From: Pseudoclavibacter sp. CFCC 11306
Lineage (GTDB): Bacteria; Actinomycetota; Actinomycetes; Actinomycetales; Microbacteriaceae
Length of the DNA: 64,000 nt
Reading direction: 5' to 3'
Assembly (NCBI RefSeq): GCF_008831235.1
Contig: NZ_WBKF01000001.1
Coordinates: 1,298,529-1,362,528 of the forward strand
Part shown: one piece after another, positions 39,001 through 47,160 of the stretch
How the letters are laid out: every line of letters begins with the position of its first letter
Numbering within the stretch: the stretch's first letter is position 1
The notes under the pieces: generated by a model
Seen by the model: only the letters and a program-made list of their open reading frames with translations
Told to the model about the DNA's origin: nothing
Databases searched by the model: none
Translations under genes and position numbers: made by a program

Positions 39001-40677
39001 TTTGACCACTGAGACCGACCCCTTGCAGTTGGCCAGCGCAAGCTCGCGAAGCGCATTGCCCGCCGCAGTGTAGTCGCCGGTCTGGAAGAAGTCAGCAGCG
39101 GTGGCGTTGCTGCCGTCGAACTTCGTCTGTCCCGAGATCGCCGCAAGGTTCAGCGCGGTCTCTGGGGTGGTCACGCCTGATCCCACACCGAGTGCGATCA
39201 CGCGCGTGCCCTTGGCCTTCACCGCGTTCGCAGAGAAGATGCCGTTCTCAACCTCACGGATACGTGTGAAGTTTCCTGGGCCCACAGCAGGATCGTTGTA
39301 ATAGGTCGGGTTGCCATCGGTGAGCACGATCACGACGTCATAGTGCGCCGGCGACTGTGCTGTCACGGCGAGTGCGCGATCCCAGTTCGTCCCGCCTTCG
39401 GACGTCCAATCCGCGTACCGGCTCTTGACCAAGTCAGCCTGTGCCTGTGTGGCCACTGGAGCGAGCGATGGATAGTTCTGCGTGGCACCGCCCCCCGGTG
39501 AGACCGTAGCGAACGAGAAGAGCCCCATGCGCGACGGGGTGCCGACCAGCGAGTTGACGAGCGTGTCGCTCGCGCCCTTCAGCTGAGGCATGCTCTGCCC
39601 GACCGACCCGGAGATGTCCAGGACCAAACCGACGTCGAGCCCGCACTTCGCTGGAAAGGAGGGGTTGACCCGAGACTGCTGCCAGATGCCGCCCGACGCG
39701 TTCGCAGTGCTGTTGTTCGTCGCGATCATGAACTGGTTGGTCGACGAGTACGTTTGTCCCGAAAGTAGCTCTTGACCTGTTCTGAACGTGTACTGCTGCT
39801 GTGCCGAGTTGCTGCCATCTCCGTTACCGGTGCGCAGTGTCTGGTTCGCGAAGTACCCATCAGGCGCAGCGTGCTGCACAACCCAGAAGCGTGCATTGCG
39901 ATTCTGCCCGCCGTTACCGGTGTTCGGCACCACGAAGCTGCAGTCGCCCTGGGCGTCCGAGACACATCGCGCCCACCCGGCGCCATCGCTCGCGACCCCG
40001 TCGGCGCGAGAGTTCGAAGGGCCGTTGTCGCCGCCCGTGCGCAGGTGCAGAACGACGCCGGCGAGCACCGACACCGTCTGCACGCCCGACCGGTCACTGC
40101 CGACTTTCACGGTGATGACGGCTTCTCCCTGACCCGGCGTCGGCACGCTCAGCGGCATGACCGACTCTGCATCGGGTGTCGCCGGCGGGTCGTCAGTGGC
40201 ATTGCTGTCACCTACGTCAGCAGCGCCAGACGCCGGCGACGGCCTCGCCGCAGGGGCCTTGGACTCCGTCTGAGCCGGTGACTGATCAGGCGTCGGAGTG
40301 GGCTCCGCCGCAGACCCTGACTGCTCTGCCGGAGGCGTTGACGCCTCGCCGGGCTGCGTCTCGTCTGCGTCGACTTCGGCCGTGACGGCCTGCGCCGACC
40401 GCGAGGTCACGACTCCTGCGTCGACCGACTCTGACGAGGATGCTGGAGTCACCTGGTCTGCGGTGGCCGGTACACTGCCGTACCCAACGCTCGCCACCAG
40501 CGCGAAGCTTGCGGCTGTGGCGACGACCATGGCCGCAATGCGGGGCAGGAGCCTGAGCCGAAGCGGCTCGGAACTCTCTTCTCCCAATCGCACACTCCCT
40601 GGCGGGGAGTGCGGCCGCCTTCGCCGAGTTGAGCGATGTGTGTGCGTGCGGTGCTGACTGCGCTTCTCACCAGACAT
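36079..40677 (-). CDS. Large sortase-type surface protein with von Willebrand A domain
   Basis: A 1532-residue secreted protein. A long basic n-region and hydrophobic core near residues 46-68 form the signal peptide. A Pro/Ser/Thr/Ala-rich stretch follows (about 75-190). A vWA domain starts near 342 with the metal-binding DISGS motif. Beta-rich prealbumin-like segments follow, then at least three DUF11-type repeats each containing KSSDP...GSTVxPGxxITY (from about 1015 onwards). The C-terminus has the sorting signal LARTG near 1486, a hydrophobic helix and a basic tail. It resembles tip adhesins of actinobacterial pili. No sortase gene is in the window. Translation starts about 9 nt after GAGAGG. 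Confidence 0.88.
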   Translation of the reverse strand: MSGEKRSQHRTHTHRSTRRRRPHSPPGSVRLGEESSEPLRLRLLPRIAAMVVATAASFALVASVGYGSVPATADQVTPASSSESVDAGVVTSRSAQAVTAEVDADETQPGEASTPPAEQSGSAAEPTPTPDQSPAQTESKAPAARPSPASGAADVGDSNATDDPPATPDAESVMPLSVPTPGQGEAVITVKVGSDRSGVQTVSVLAGVVLHLRTGGDNGPSNSRADGVASDGAGWARCVSDAQGDCSFVVPNTGNGGQNRNARFWVVQHAAPDGYFANQTLRTGNGDGSNSAQQQYTFRTGQELLSGQTYSSTNQFMIATNNSTANASGGIWQQSRVNPSFPAKCGLDVGLVLDISGSVGQSMPQLKGASDTLVNSLVGTPSRMGLFSFATVSPGGGATQNYPSLAPVATQAQADLVKSRYADWTSEGGTNWDRALAVTAQSPAHYDVVIVLTDGNPTYYNDPAVGPGNFTRIREVENGIFSANAVKAKGTRVIALGVGSGVTTPETALNLAAISGQTKFDGSNATAADFFQTGDYTAAGNALRELALANCKGSVSVVKQIVPSTNTGDDVSGATTAGAGWTFDATTTSPGITGLPKSETTTTDGTGAVNFPLTFTGGTTAGPVTVTENQQPSYSLVTPGGKNAVCRNLTTNRPVDVTNAGELGFTIDTAATAAISCTMFNREALPHADVKLNKRWKVNGVEFANGAQPAELSAAATLTGPGDGGATAQAWGQVRGGYKVGDGVTFTENVTLPSGGLCTSTPEVVFNGTALPNPADGALSWQASLTQQSNEATITNVVTCESQLTLTKTVQGGSAAATDWTLGAYLPDGTNPVISGATGSPGVTAQTVTAGQNFMLRETGGDPRYRQYDVRTEPVQYPQASGSWQCREIDADGNTVPGFNLGLSGVVAVPLGKRIICDAVNQTASLTLLKAVVNDNGGTAVSGDWDLTATPASGVDGLQASTVAGADTASAANTFNVRPEHTYTVSESAGPAGYVKTKLQRLEGGDWVDVEGWDVRVPILGDATYRIVNDDQPRPWTVKKSSDPATGSTVKPGDTITYSVTASAADAPGAIRDVVLTDRLDDVVSGADFVSGSAKLTIGSTTTDVADPTGERLQTSAFHLPAGSTATLTYQVVVKADAYGATLRNVATGTGDVPPTMCPTPEGDGPVDGPECTTTHVTAKWSLSKSSDPESGAQVVPGATIDYSLTATNTSGNGAVLSGATASDDLGGVLDHATLVSPLPPGLTLNDDGRTLTWAVPTLADGASATTTYQVQVNSDAVGVQVRNLATPGAGGECVPVEGQDVQCETTHSVPTPGVTLEKSSDPVTGSTVAPGQVITYTVTVSNTGETVLTPVTVSDDLTGVLVHATFDPGSAKLAVGDAAPIDVADPVDQRLGSGEFELAIGESATLTYRVTVNGDAHGVTLKNVATAEATPPGFPPITPPPGETTHNVPPVTPDPDDPGTPGDPGHPNDPGGTVSTHRSYGGGGGLARTGVEAGGLIALAAMAALFGGLMVVGSRRRPKGAEPSQSSAKKK

Positions 40678-40934
40678 GATTCAGGCCCTCTCGATGACAT
40701 TTCGCCATCGATCCCCCGAGCGTGCTCTGCCGACGCACAGCATCGTGCGTCAGCGGATATCGCCCCTTTTGGCCCCTTGAGATCGCTATCTTGATGCCAC
40801 GCTAGCAGTCCCGCGATCGGGGCGCCTCAGCCTGATCGGAACGTATATCAAATGACGAACGGCCATCTGAAGAACGGCCGTCGGCACGCCCTCACACACC
40901 TGGGTCGCCACCCTTCGACGTCAGAGGCGGCGCG
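40678..40934. other. Intergenic region between surface protein 1 and recQ
   Basis: About 260 bp without a gene. A 7-bp perfect hairpin (GACGCAC/GTGCGTC) at about 40731-40750 lies in the probable leader of the surface-protein mRNA. A GATG/CATC stem occurs nearer its start. A GAACGGCC direct repeat lies near 40857-40880. Confidence 0.4.
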
Positions 40935-40940
40935 TAGCAT
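40935..40940 (+). promoter_or_regulatory. -10 box of recQ, leaderless-type
   Basis: TAGCAT ends 6 nt before the ATG at 40947. TTCGAC at 40914-40919 is a possible, short-spaced -35. Confidence 0.5.
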
Positions 40941-40946
40941 GGCCAC

Positions 40947-42851
40947 ATGTCTTCTCCAGACCTCGTGCAACCTCAGCCCTCCGCCACCAGGCAAGGTATG
41001 CCCGACGAGACGGCACTGCGAGAACGAGCACGTCGCATCCTGCACGACGTCTACGGGTACGACGCCTTTCGCGGGCAGCAAGAAGACATCGTCAGTGAGG
41101 TCGCGGCCGGCCACGACGCACTCGTGCTCATGCCGACCGGCGGCGGCAAATCCGTCTGTTACCAGATCCCGGCGCTGTTGCGCCCGGGGGTCGGCATCGT
41201 CATCTCGCCGCTCATCGCACTCATGCAAGATCAGGTCTCTGCGCTCAACGCCAACGGCGTGCGCGCTGCAGCACTGAACTCCAGTGCGCCACTCGACGAA
41301 CAGCGCATGATCGAGCAGCAGGCTCTCGCCGGTGAACTCGACATGCTCTATCTGGCGCCCGAACGCCTCGGCAGTCAACAGGCCGTCGAGTTGCTCGATC
41401 GTCTGGCCTCAGGGCCCGGCATCTCGGTGTTCGCCATCGACGAGGCCCACTGTGTGTCGCAGTGGGGCCATGACTTTCGCCCTGATTATCTGCGTCTCAG
41501 CATGCTTCATGAGCGCTGGCCGCGCGTTCCGTGTGTCGCGCTCACTGCGACGGCCACCACGGCCACACGACGAGAGATCGTCGAGCGCCTTGAGCTTGAC
41601 GGCGCTCGACAGTTCGTGTCGAGCTTCGATCGACCCAACATCCAGTACCGCATCGTCGAGAAGAGCCGGCCTGTCGAACAGCTCGTCGAGTTCATCACCG
41701 GCGAGCACGAGCACGAGGCGGGCATCGTCTACTGTCTGTCTCGCGCGAGCGTCGAACGCACGGCTGACTCTCTGCGAGGCCAAGGCATCCCCGCGCTCAT
41801 CTATCACGCCGGGCTCACCGCCGAGGTGCGGGCGCAGAACCAGGCTCGATTTCTGCGCGAAGACGGCCTAGTGATGGTCGCGACAATCGCGTTCGGTATG
41901 GGCATCGACAAGCCCGACGTGCGTTTCGTCGCACATCTCGATCTGCCGAAGAGCATCGAAGGCTACTACCAAGAGACCGGACGAGCCGGCCGTGACGGAC
42001 TGCCCGCGACTGCCTGGATGGCCTACGGGCTGCAAGACGTCGTGCAGCAGCGCCAGATGATCGAACGCGGCAGCGGCGACGAGCAGCACCGTGAGGTGCA
42101 GCGCCGGCAGCTTGATGCGATGCTCGCGCTGTGCGAGACGCTCGACTGCCGTCGGGTGCGGCTGCTCGCCCACTTCGGAGAGGCCAGCGAGCCCTGCGGC
42201 AACTGCGACACCTGTCTGACGCCCCCTGAGCGGTTCGACGCGACCGTCCCGGCGCAGAAGCTGCTGTCGACCGTGGTGCGCCTCGAACGCGACTACCACC
42301 GCCGCTTCGGGTCGGGCTACCTGATCGATCTGCTGCTGGGGCATGAGAACGAGCGCGTGCAGCAGTACGGTCACGCCGAGCTGCCCACTTTCGGCATCGG
42401 CGGCGAGCTTTCCGCCGCCGAGTGGCGCGCCGTCATCCGCCAGCTGCTGGCACTCGGCTATCTGCGCACCTCGGGCGACAAATACGCCACGCTGTCGATC
42501 ACCCAGGCTGCGGTGCCAGTGTTGCAGGGGCAGCAGACGCTCGAGCTGCGCCGCGATCTGATCGGCCGTCGTTCCTCAGGCGGCGCACGGCGCCGTGGGG
42601 GCGGCACAGCTGGGCCAGAGGCCGTGCCTGAGGCGCTCGACCCGCTCTACCAGCGGCTGCGCTCTTGGCGCACCGCCACGGCCAAAGAGCAGGGCGTGCC
42701 CGCATACATCGTGTTCAACGACGCGACGCTGCGCGGCATCACCACGCGCCAGCCGCACTCCCTCGACGAGCTCGGCGAGGTCAGCGGCGTCGGCAAGACC
42801 AAGCTCTCCGCCTACGGCGAGGCCCTGCTCGAGATCGTCGCCGACTTCTAG
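40947..42851 (+). CDS. recQ: ATP-dependent DNA helicase RecQ
   Basis: A 634-residue SF2 helicase that unwinds forked and recombination DNA 3' to 5'. Motif 0/[10 protein letters not shown] and [14 protein letters not shown] (near residue 65). Motif [16 protein letters not shown] (near 165). Motif [14 protein letters not shown] (near 335). The RecQ-Ct zinc site is seen as a Cys cluster EPCGNCDTC (near 420), followed by a winged helix. A C-terminal HRDC domain (about 560-634) contains [16 protein letters not shown]. Standard architecture for a bacterial RecQ. It stands alone, with the glutathione peroxidase promoter starting soon after its stop. Confidence 0.95.
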   Translation: MSSPDLVQPQPSATRQGMPDETALRERARRILHDVYGYDAFRGQQEDIVSEVAAGHDALVLMPTGGGKSVCYQIPALLRPGVGIVISPLIALMQDQVSALNANGVRAAALNSSAPLDEQRMIEQQALAGELDMLYLAPERLGSQQAVELLDRLASGPGISVFAIDEAHCVSQWGHDFRPDYLRLSMLHERWPRVPCVALTATATTATRREIVERLELDGARQFVSSFDRPNIQYRIVEKSRPVEQLVEFITGEHEHEAGIVYCLSRASVERTADSLRGQGIPALIYHAGLTAEVRAQNQARFLREDGLVMVATIAFGMGIDKPDVRFVAHLDLPKSIEGYYQETGRAGRDGLPATAWMAYGLQDVVQQRQMIERGSGDEQHREVQRRQLDAMLALCETLDCRRVRLLAHFGEASEPCGNCDTCLTPPERFDATVPAQKLLSTVVRLERDYHRRFGSGYLIDLLLGHENERVQQYGHAELPTFGIGGELSAAEWRAVIRQLLALGYLRTSGDKYATLSITQAAVPVLQGQQTLELRRDLIGRRSSGGARRRGGGTAGPEAVPEALDPLYQRLRSWRTATAKEQGVPAYIVFNDATLRGITTRQPHSLDELGEVSGVGKTKLSAYGEALLEIVADF

Positions 42852-42878
42852 CCTCGGTCCGGCAGTCGGCGATCGCTG

Positions 42879-42907
42879 CTGACAGCGCCCACCCTCGCGG
42901 CTAGACT
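42879..42907 (+). promoter_or_regulatory. Promoter of the glutathione peroxidase gene, leaderless-type
   Basis: CTGACA (42879-42884), 17-nt spacer, TAGACT (42902-42907), then 6 nt to the ATG at 42914. This is the best complete promoter of the leaderless set. Confidence 0.65.
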
Positions 42908-42913
42908 GCCGCC

Positions 42914-43426
42914 ATGACCGACATCTACAGCATCCCCCTGCACCGGCTGGACGGCACCCCGACGACCCTCGCCGAGTACCGCGACCAGACGCTGCTGATC
43001 GTGAACGTGGCGTCGAAGTGCGGGCTGACGCCCCAGTACGCGAAGCTCGAAGAGCTGCAGCGCACCTATGCCGAACGCGGCTTCACCGTATTGGGCTTTC
43101 CCTGCAACCAGTTTCTCGGCCAGGAGCCAGGCGGCGCCGAACAGATCCAGACCTTCTGCGCGGTGACCTACGGCGTGACCTTCCCGATGTTCGAGAAGCT
43201 CAAGGTGAACGGCCGCGACCGTCATCCGCTCTACAAGGTGCTCACCGAAGTGCCCGACGACAACGGCAAGGCCGGACGTGTGCAGTGGAACTTCGAGAAA
43301 TTCCTGATCACGCCACCAGCCGCAGACGACGCAGACGCCGTACCCGGCATCCGCCGTTTCAGGCCGCGCACCGAGCCTGACGCACCCCAGGTCATCGAAG
43401 CGATCGAGGCGTCTCTCACGCAGTGA
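42914..43426 (+). CDS. Glutathione peroxidase-family thiol peroxidase
   Basis: A 170-residue GPx-fold protein with the peroxidatic Cys in NVASKCGLTPQY (near residue 36), the GFPCNQFLGQEPG motif near 70 and the catalytic-site Trp/Asn in VQWNFEKFL. A further Cys in TFCAVTYGV (near 85) matches the resolving Cys of thioredoxin-dependent members, so it probably uses thioredoxin or mycothiol-linked donors rather than glutathione. It reduces hydroperoxides in the cytoplasm. A 12-residue acidic/Ala insertion near 138 makes it slightly longer than usual. Confidence 0.9.
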   Translation: MTDIYSIPLHRLDGTPTTLAEYRDQTLLIVNVASKCGLTPQYAKLEELQRTYAERGFTVLGFPCNQFLGQEPGGAEQIQTFCAVTYGVTFPMFEKLKVNGRDRHPLYKVLTEVPDDNGKAGRVQWNFEKFLITPPAADDADAVPGIRRFRPRTEPDAPQVIEAIEASLTQ

Positions 43427-43431
43427 TCGAC

Positions 43432-43667
43432 TTACCCATCGTCGCTGACCACGATGGTGAAGTGTCCTGCATGCGGCCGCCCATCTGATCGGATGCTGTC
43501 GTCTGCAGCTCCGTCTGGCGAAAGACCATACTGATGTTGTCCGAGGCTCCCGAGACCATCAGACAGACGGCGGCCGCAATGCTCCAAGCGCGAATGCCTG
43601 GGTTGCCGGAGTAGAGCCGAGCGAAGGGCCGGCTCGCTCTCAGCGGGTTCAGATCGAGCAGGATGCT
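43432..43667 (-). pseudogene. Remnant of an MFS transporter gene
   Basis: The reverse strand encodes LYSGNPGIRAWSIAAAV, then GASDNISMVFRQTELQ and SDQMGGRMQ. These match the helix 9-10 region of EntS-like MFS exporters. The reading frame then shifts by one base and continues as GHFTIVVSDDG before a stop. No start, no other helices and no promoter are present. The fragment is about 80 residues of a protein that normally has about 400. Confidence 0.7.
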
Positions 43668-43830
43668 GCGGCAGGGTGGCGTGGATGGCGGCGTTGACGG
43701 GGAGCACCGGGCATTTCTGGAGTCTAGCCACGCGTCTGTGCGGAAGCCGTGCTTCAGAATGTGGCGAGCACAAACGCTGATCCCCCTACCCGCTGGCCTG
43801 CTCGCGGCGATGAGGCGCACGGTTAACGAG

Positions 43831-43866
43831 AGATGGCCCCACAGACTTTCATCTGTGGGGCCATCT
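43831..43866 (-). terminator. Perfect 14-bp hairpin terminator of surface protein 2
   Basis: AGATGGCCCCACAG and CTGTGGGGCCATCT pair perfectly around an 8-nt loop, 60 bp beyond the surface-protein stop. It is symmetric and could also stop transcription on the forward strand. Confidence 0.85.
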
Positions 43867-43925
43867 TCGCGAGCCTTGGGATTGCTTCGCTCAGAGGCTC
43901 ACCCGCGGTCTCTCCGCTTCACACG

Positions 43926-46562
43926 TCAGCGCTGGGCAGATGCTTTGCGCTTGCGACGAGCTGCCTCGATCAGCAATGCACCAGCGGCCAGCAGACCAGC
44001 GCCACCGACGAGTGCACCTGCTTCAGCGCCCGTCTTCGCCAGCGGCGTCTGAGGCGCCGGAGGGGTGAGCGGGTCGTGGGTCGTGCTCGGGTTCGACGGA
44101 ACCTCGCTGCCACCGGGCGGTGTGGCATAGGCCAGGGCGCTGTTGTCGACCTTGCCTGCCTGGATGTCCGCGTCGGTGATTGCGTAGTCCGCAGTCGCCG
44201 TCACCTTCTGACCGGGCTGCAGCACACCGGCAGCACCGGGCCACTGGTACTGAATCGTGCTCAGACCTGCCAGACGATCATCAATGCGCACGTTCGTGAG
44301 CACAGTCTCGCCGGTGTTTGCCACCTCGAAGCTATAGACGATCTTCTGGCCAGGCTTAGCCGGATTGGTGACTGCGCTGGCGTCCGAGTGCTTTACGAAA
44401 GTGAACCCCGGAGTCGGAACAGGGTTCTCAGTCGTCTGCTCCGGAGGAGTAATCGGAGGAACATCACCAGGAGGCGTCGCCTGCGAGTTCGCCACATTCT
44501 TCAGCAGCTTGCCAGCAGCATCAGCCTTGACCTTCACCTGATACGTGATCGACACCGACTCGCCAGCCTTCAGCGAACCAGCCCACGACAGCTTCGCCCC
44601 ATCAACCTTCGGAGCATCCACCACCTGATCACCGATCTTCGCAACCGGCTCACCCTGCAGATCAGCAAACGCCAACACCTGCGAGAGATCATCCGACACG
44701 TTCACCGGATCCAGCACCGTCTCACCGGTGTTCTTACCCGTCAGCGTGTACGAAACCACATCACCCGGATTCACCGAAGTACCCGACACAGGATCCGACG
44801 ACTTCGAGAACTCATACCCCGGAGTCGGAACAGGGTTCTCAGTCGTCTGCTCCGGAGGAGTAATCGGAGGAACATCACCAGGAGGCGTCGCCTGCGAGTT
44901 CGCCACATTCTTCAGCAGCTTGCCAGCAGCATCAGCCTTGACCTTCACCTGATACGTGATCGACACCGACTCGCCAGCCTTCAGCGAACCAGCCCACGAC
45001 AGCTTCGCCCCATCAACCTTCGGAGCATCCACCACCTGATCACCGATCTTCGCAACCGGCTCACCCTGCAGATCAGCAAACGCCAACACCTGCGAGAGAT
45101 CATCCGACACGTTCACCGGATCCAGCACCGTCTCACCGGTGTTCTTACCCGTCAGCGTGTACGAAACCACATCACCCGGATTCACCGAAGTACCCGACAC
45201 AGGATCCGACGACTTCGAGAACTCATACCCCGGCTTGGGAAGTGGGTTTGGCGTGTTGTTGAACGTGTAGACAACATCTGGACCGCTGTCGCCGGTCGGC
45301 TGCGGGAACGACTGAAGCGTCGCAGACGTTCCTGCGGTAGCGCTGCCCTGAGCCTGCCCGTCAGAAGTGACGTCATAGGTTGACGTGTAGTTGGTAGCAA
45401 GATCCGAACCAGTAGCTGTGGCCTCAGCAATCTTGTAGGTCTCACCGGTCACGCCGATGATGGGGCCGACCACGTCGTCCTGGATGCCGGCCTTGTCACC
45501 GGCAGTCGTGGCCGTGACGGCTGGATCGTTCTGCCGCTGGATGCTCAGTTGGACCTGGTCTCCGACTGCATGACGCCCATTGGCAAAATCTGCGGTCGCA
45601 ACATAGTTCTTCTGGGCTTGTACCGTGCCCGGGTAGAGACAGCTTCCCAAGTCAACTGGCTGGTCGACGTTGATGTCCGCCACCGTCCCCGAGTACGGGT
45701 CCATCGTGTTGGGGTTGATCTGCTGGATACTGTTTCCACCCGACGTCGTCTGTGTGAAGAGGTGTCCAGTGCTGTCGAAGGCCACACCATTGAAGTTGCC
45801 TTTCTGCCCAGCCTTCGACGCGATCTCCTTGGCCTGGAGCGTACCAGCCGTCGAGTGGAGCGATGCGGAAGAGATCACGAACAGCTTGTTCGTGACGCTG
45901 GGGCCACCGGGCGAGAGCACGACGTAGAGGTTGCCCTGCTTATCGAAGGCGAAGTCACCGTTAGTCGCGTCTGAGAATGGATTCGCGAATCTGCCGTAGT
46001 CGATGGCCTGCTGTGTTTCAGCACCTGACTCTACGTTCACGCCATAGATGTGGAACTGCCCTTGCAAGTCCCAACCCGCAAAAAGGTAGTTTCCGCTCAC
46101 TGGGTCAACGGCACCAGCGATTGCTCCTCCAGCAACTCTGGAGTCGACACCGGTTACCGTGCCGAACATTTGGAAGCCGCCATCCTTTGTATACTTCAGC
46201 ACATTCACCGAAGTACCAGAAGTGGCACGCTGCATTGCATATGCGGCTTTGCCCCCCTTGCTGATGCCGAGGGAGTTGGCAACACTACGATCCCACGTAC
46301 CGAACGATGTGACCTGCACTTGAGAACCGTCCACGTCCAGTTGAGCCAGTTCACCCGATGAGCTCAAAGTGTAAATCGTGCCTGGCGTGCAAATAAGGTC
46401 TCCGGTTGCCGCGTTTGCACGCGGAGCCATGTTGAACGCCGAACTCTGAGCAGCCAACTGCATAAGCACGAGTAAAACGGATATGAGTAATGCCATCGCG
46501 GCGCGCGCGCCGCGAGGTGGTGAGTTCCTGCGTGATGCAGGAGTTATGGTGTCCGGTTTCAA
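43926..46562 (-). CDS. Sortase-type surface protein with DUF11-like repeats
   Basis: An 878-residue secreted protein. The start is probably TTG at 46562, 6 nt after AGGGGGG; an ATG at 46499 would cut into the basic part of the signal peptide. The signal core is ALLISVLLVLMQLAAQ (residues about 23-38). A WD/propeller-like or DUF6923-like region covers about 55-335. A SpaA-like segment (about 340-440) follows. Then come two identical 137-residue DUF11 units and a third, diverged one. The C-terminus carries LAKTG near residue 841, a membrane helix and a basic tail. Codon use in the repeats (GGT, GAT, GTT, GCT) is unlike neighbouring genes. Likely a pilus or adhesin subunit; no sortase is nearby. 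Confidence 0.82.
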   Translation of the reverse strand: MKPDTITPASRRNSPPRGARAAMALLISVLLVLMQLAAQSSAFNMAPRANAATGDLICTPGTIYTLSSSGELAQLDVDGSQVQVTSFGTWDRSVANSLGISKGGKAAYAMQRATSGTSVNVLKYTKDGGFQMFGTVTGVDSRVAGGAIAGAVDPVSGNYLFAGWDLQGQFHIYGVNVESGAETQQAIDYGRFANPFSDATNGDFAFDKQGNLYVVLSPGGPSVTNKLFVISSASLHSTAGTLQAKEIASKAGQKGNFNGVAFDSTGHLFTQTTSGGNSIQQINPNTMDPYSGTVADINVDQPVDLGSCLYPGTVQAQKNYVATADFANGRHAVGDQVQLSIQRQNDPAVTATTAGDKAGIQDDVVGPIIGVTGETYKIAEATATGSDLATNYTSTYDVTSDGQAQGSATAGTSATLQSFPQPTGDSGPDVVYTFNNTPNPLPKPGYEFSKSSDPVSGTSVNPGDVVSYTLTGKNTGETVLDPVNVSDDLSQVLAFADLQGEPVAKIGDQVVDAPKVDGAKLSWAGSLKAGESVSITYQVKVKADAAGKLLKNVANSQATPPGDVPPITPPEQTTENPVPTPGYEFSKSSDPVSGTSVNPGDVVSYTLTGKNTGETVLDPVNVSDDLSQVLAFADLQGEPVAKIGDQVVDAPKVDGAKLSWAGSLKAGESVSITYQVKVKADAAGKLLKNVANSQATPPGDVPPITPPEQTTENPVPTPGFTFVKHSDASAVTNPAKPGQKIVYSFEVANTGETVLTNVRIDDRLAGLSTIQYQWPGAAGVLQPGQKVTATADYAITDADIQAGKVDNSALAYATPPGGSEVPSNPSTTHDPLTPPAPQTPLAKTGAEAGALVGGAGLLAAGALLIEAARRKRKASAQR
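44410..45231 (-). repeat. Perfect 411-bp tandem duplication inside surface protein 2
   Basis: Positions 44410-44820 and 44821-45231 read identically throughout as far as I can compare by eye. The unit is 137 codons, so the frame is kept. Each copy encodes one KSSDPVSGTSVNPGD-type domain with an ITPPEQTTENPVPTPG linker. Identity at silent sites implies a recent duplication or ongoing gene conversion. Confidence 0.9.
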
Positions 46563-46806
46563 AGCGGCCCCCCTGATTCCTTGTCTATGAGATGCACAGT
46601 GAATGCTTAGAAAGATCCGTCGCAAAACTAACCGCGAATACTGCTCAGCTTCGACCTGGGAGAGAAATTTCACCCCGGAAATCACCCTGCCCAATGCCGG
46701 TGAGCGAAATAACCGTGTCAGCATCTGCAGCTGCTTCCAGGACAAGCCCCACCGAACTCGAGAACGGACACCTTTCCGTGAAATGCACGATGGGACCGCC
46801 AGCCGG

Positions 46807-46812
46807 TATACT
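46807..46812 (+). promoter_or_regulatory. Probable -10 box of tRNA-Ser
   Basis: TATACT lies 33 bp before the mature tRNA 5' end. The -35 (TGCACG at 46784, 17-nt spacing) is weak. Confidence 0.5.
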
Positions 46813-46845
46813 CCGAGAGTTGCCTTCTTCACGACGACAACGCCT

Positions 46846-46930
46846 GGAGGATTCGCCTAGTGGCCTATGGCGCTCGCTTGGAAAGCGAGTTGGGTGCAAG
46901 CCCTCAGGGGTTCGAATCCCCTATCCTCCG
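46846..46930 (+). tRNA. tRNA-Ser(GGA)
   Basis: The 7-bp acceptor stem GGAGGAT pairs with ATCCTCC. The anticodon arm CTCGC-TTGGAAA-GCGAG gives anticodon GGA, reading UCC/UCU. A long variable arm is present, as in class II serine tRNAs, and the T-arm has GGTTCGAATCC. CCA is not encoded (GCT follows). The SRP RNA gene begins 28 bp downstream. Confidence 0.95.
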
Positions 46931-46958
46931 CTCTCACGGCTGTGCTACTGTTGCAGTC

Positions 46959-47047
46959 GGCTCCTCGTGCGACGACATCCAGGCCAATTCCCCCAGGGCG
47001 GAAACGCAGCAAGGGTAACCGGGCTCTGTTGGGTGCGCGAGGAGTCT
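46959..47047 (+). ncRNA. ffs: Signal recognition particle RNA (small 4.5S type)
   Basis: GGCTCCTCG at the 5' end pairs with CGAGGAGTC at the 3' end. The apical part has the conserved symmetric loop and tetraloop region AGGGCGGAAACGCAGCAAGGGTA, where Ffh binds. A T-rich run (TCTTTTTTC) right after the 3' end is an intrinsic terminator. The location just ahead of dnaX is typical for actinobacteria. Ends are approximate. Confidence 0.9.
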
Positions 47048-47148
47048 TTTTTCTCGGCACACCGATCTTCGCCTCTACACACCGGCACGACGTGCTCGTG
47101 TTCGCTCACAGATGCACGGCATCCATCGTTCGTGTCGTACCCGGCAGG

Positions 47149-47154
47149 TACTCT
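47149..47154 (+). promoter_or_regulatory. -10 box of dnaX, leaderless-type
   Basis: TACTCT ends 6 nt before the GTG at 47161. This supports the GTG rather than longer frames that would run into ffs. Confidence 0.5.
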
Positions 47155-47160
47155 GGACTT

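Noticed and set aside
43833-45383. Long forward-strand frame with repeated Arg/Ile-rich protein
   Set aside because: It is the antisense of the duplicated surface-protein domains; the protein repeat arises from the 411-bp duplication and has no start signals.
46563-46832. N-terminal extension of surface protein 2 up to 46832
   Set aside because: The TTG at 46562 has AGGGGGG upstream and gives a proper signal peptide; the extension would place 90 residues before it.
46867-47160. Extended dnaX start upstream of 47161
   Set aside because: The longer frame covers tRNA-Ser and the SRP RNA gene; the DnaX N-terminus begins at the GTG.
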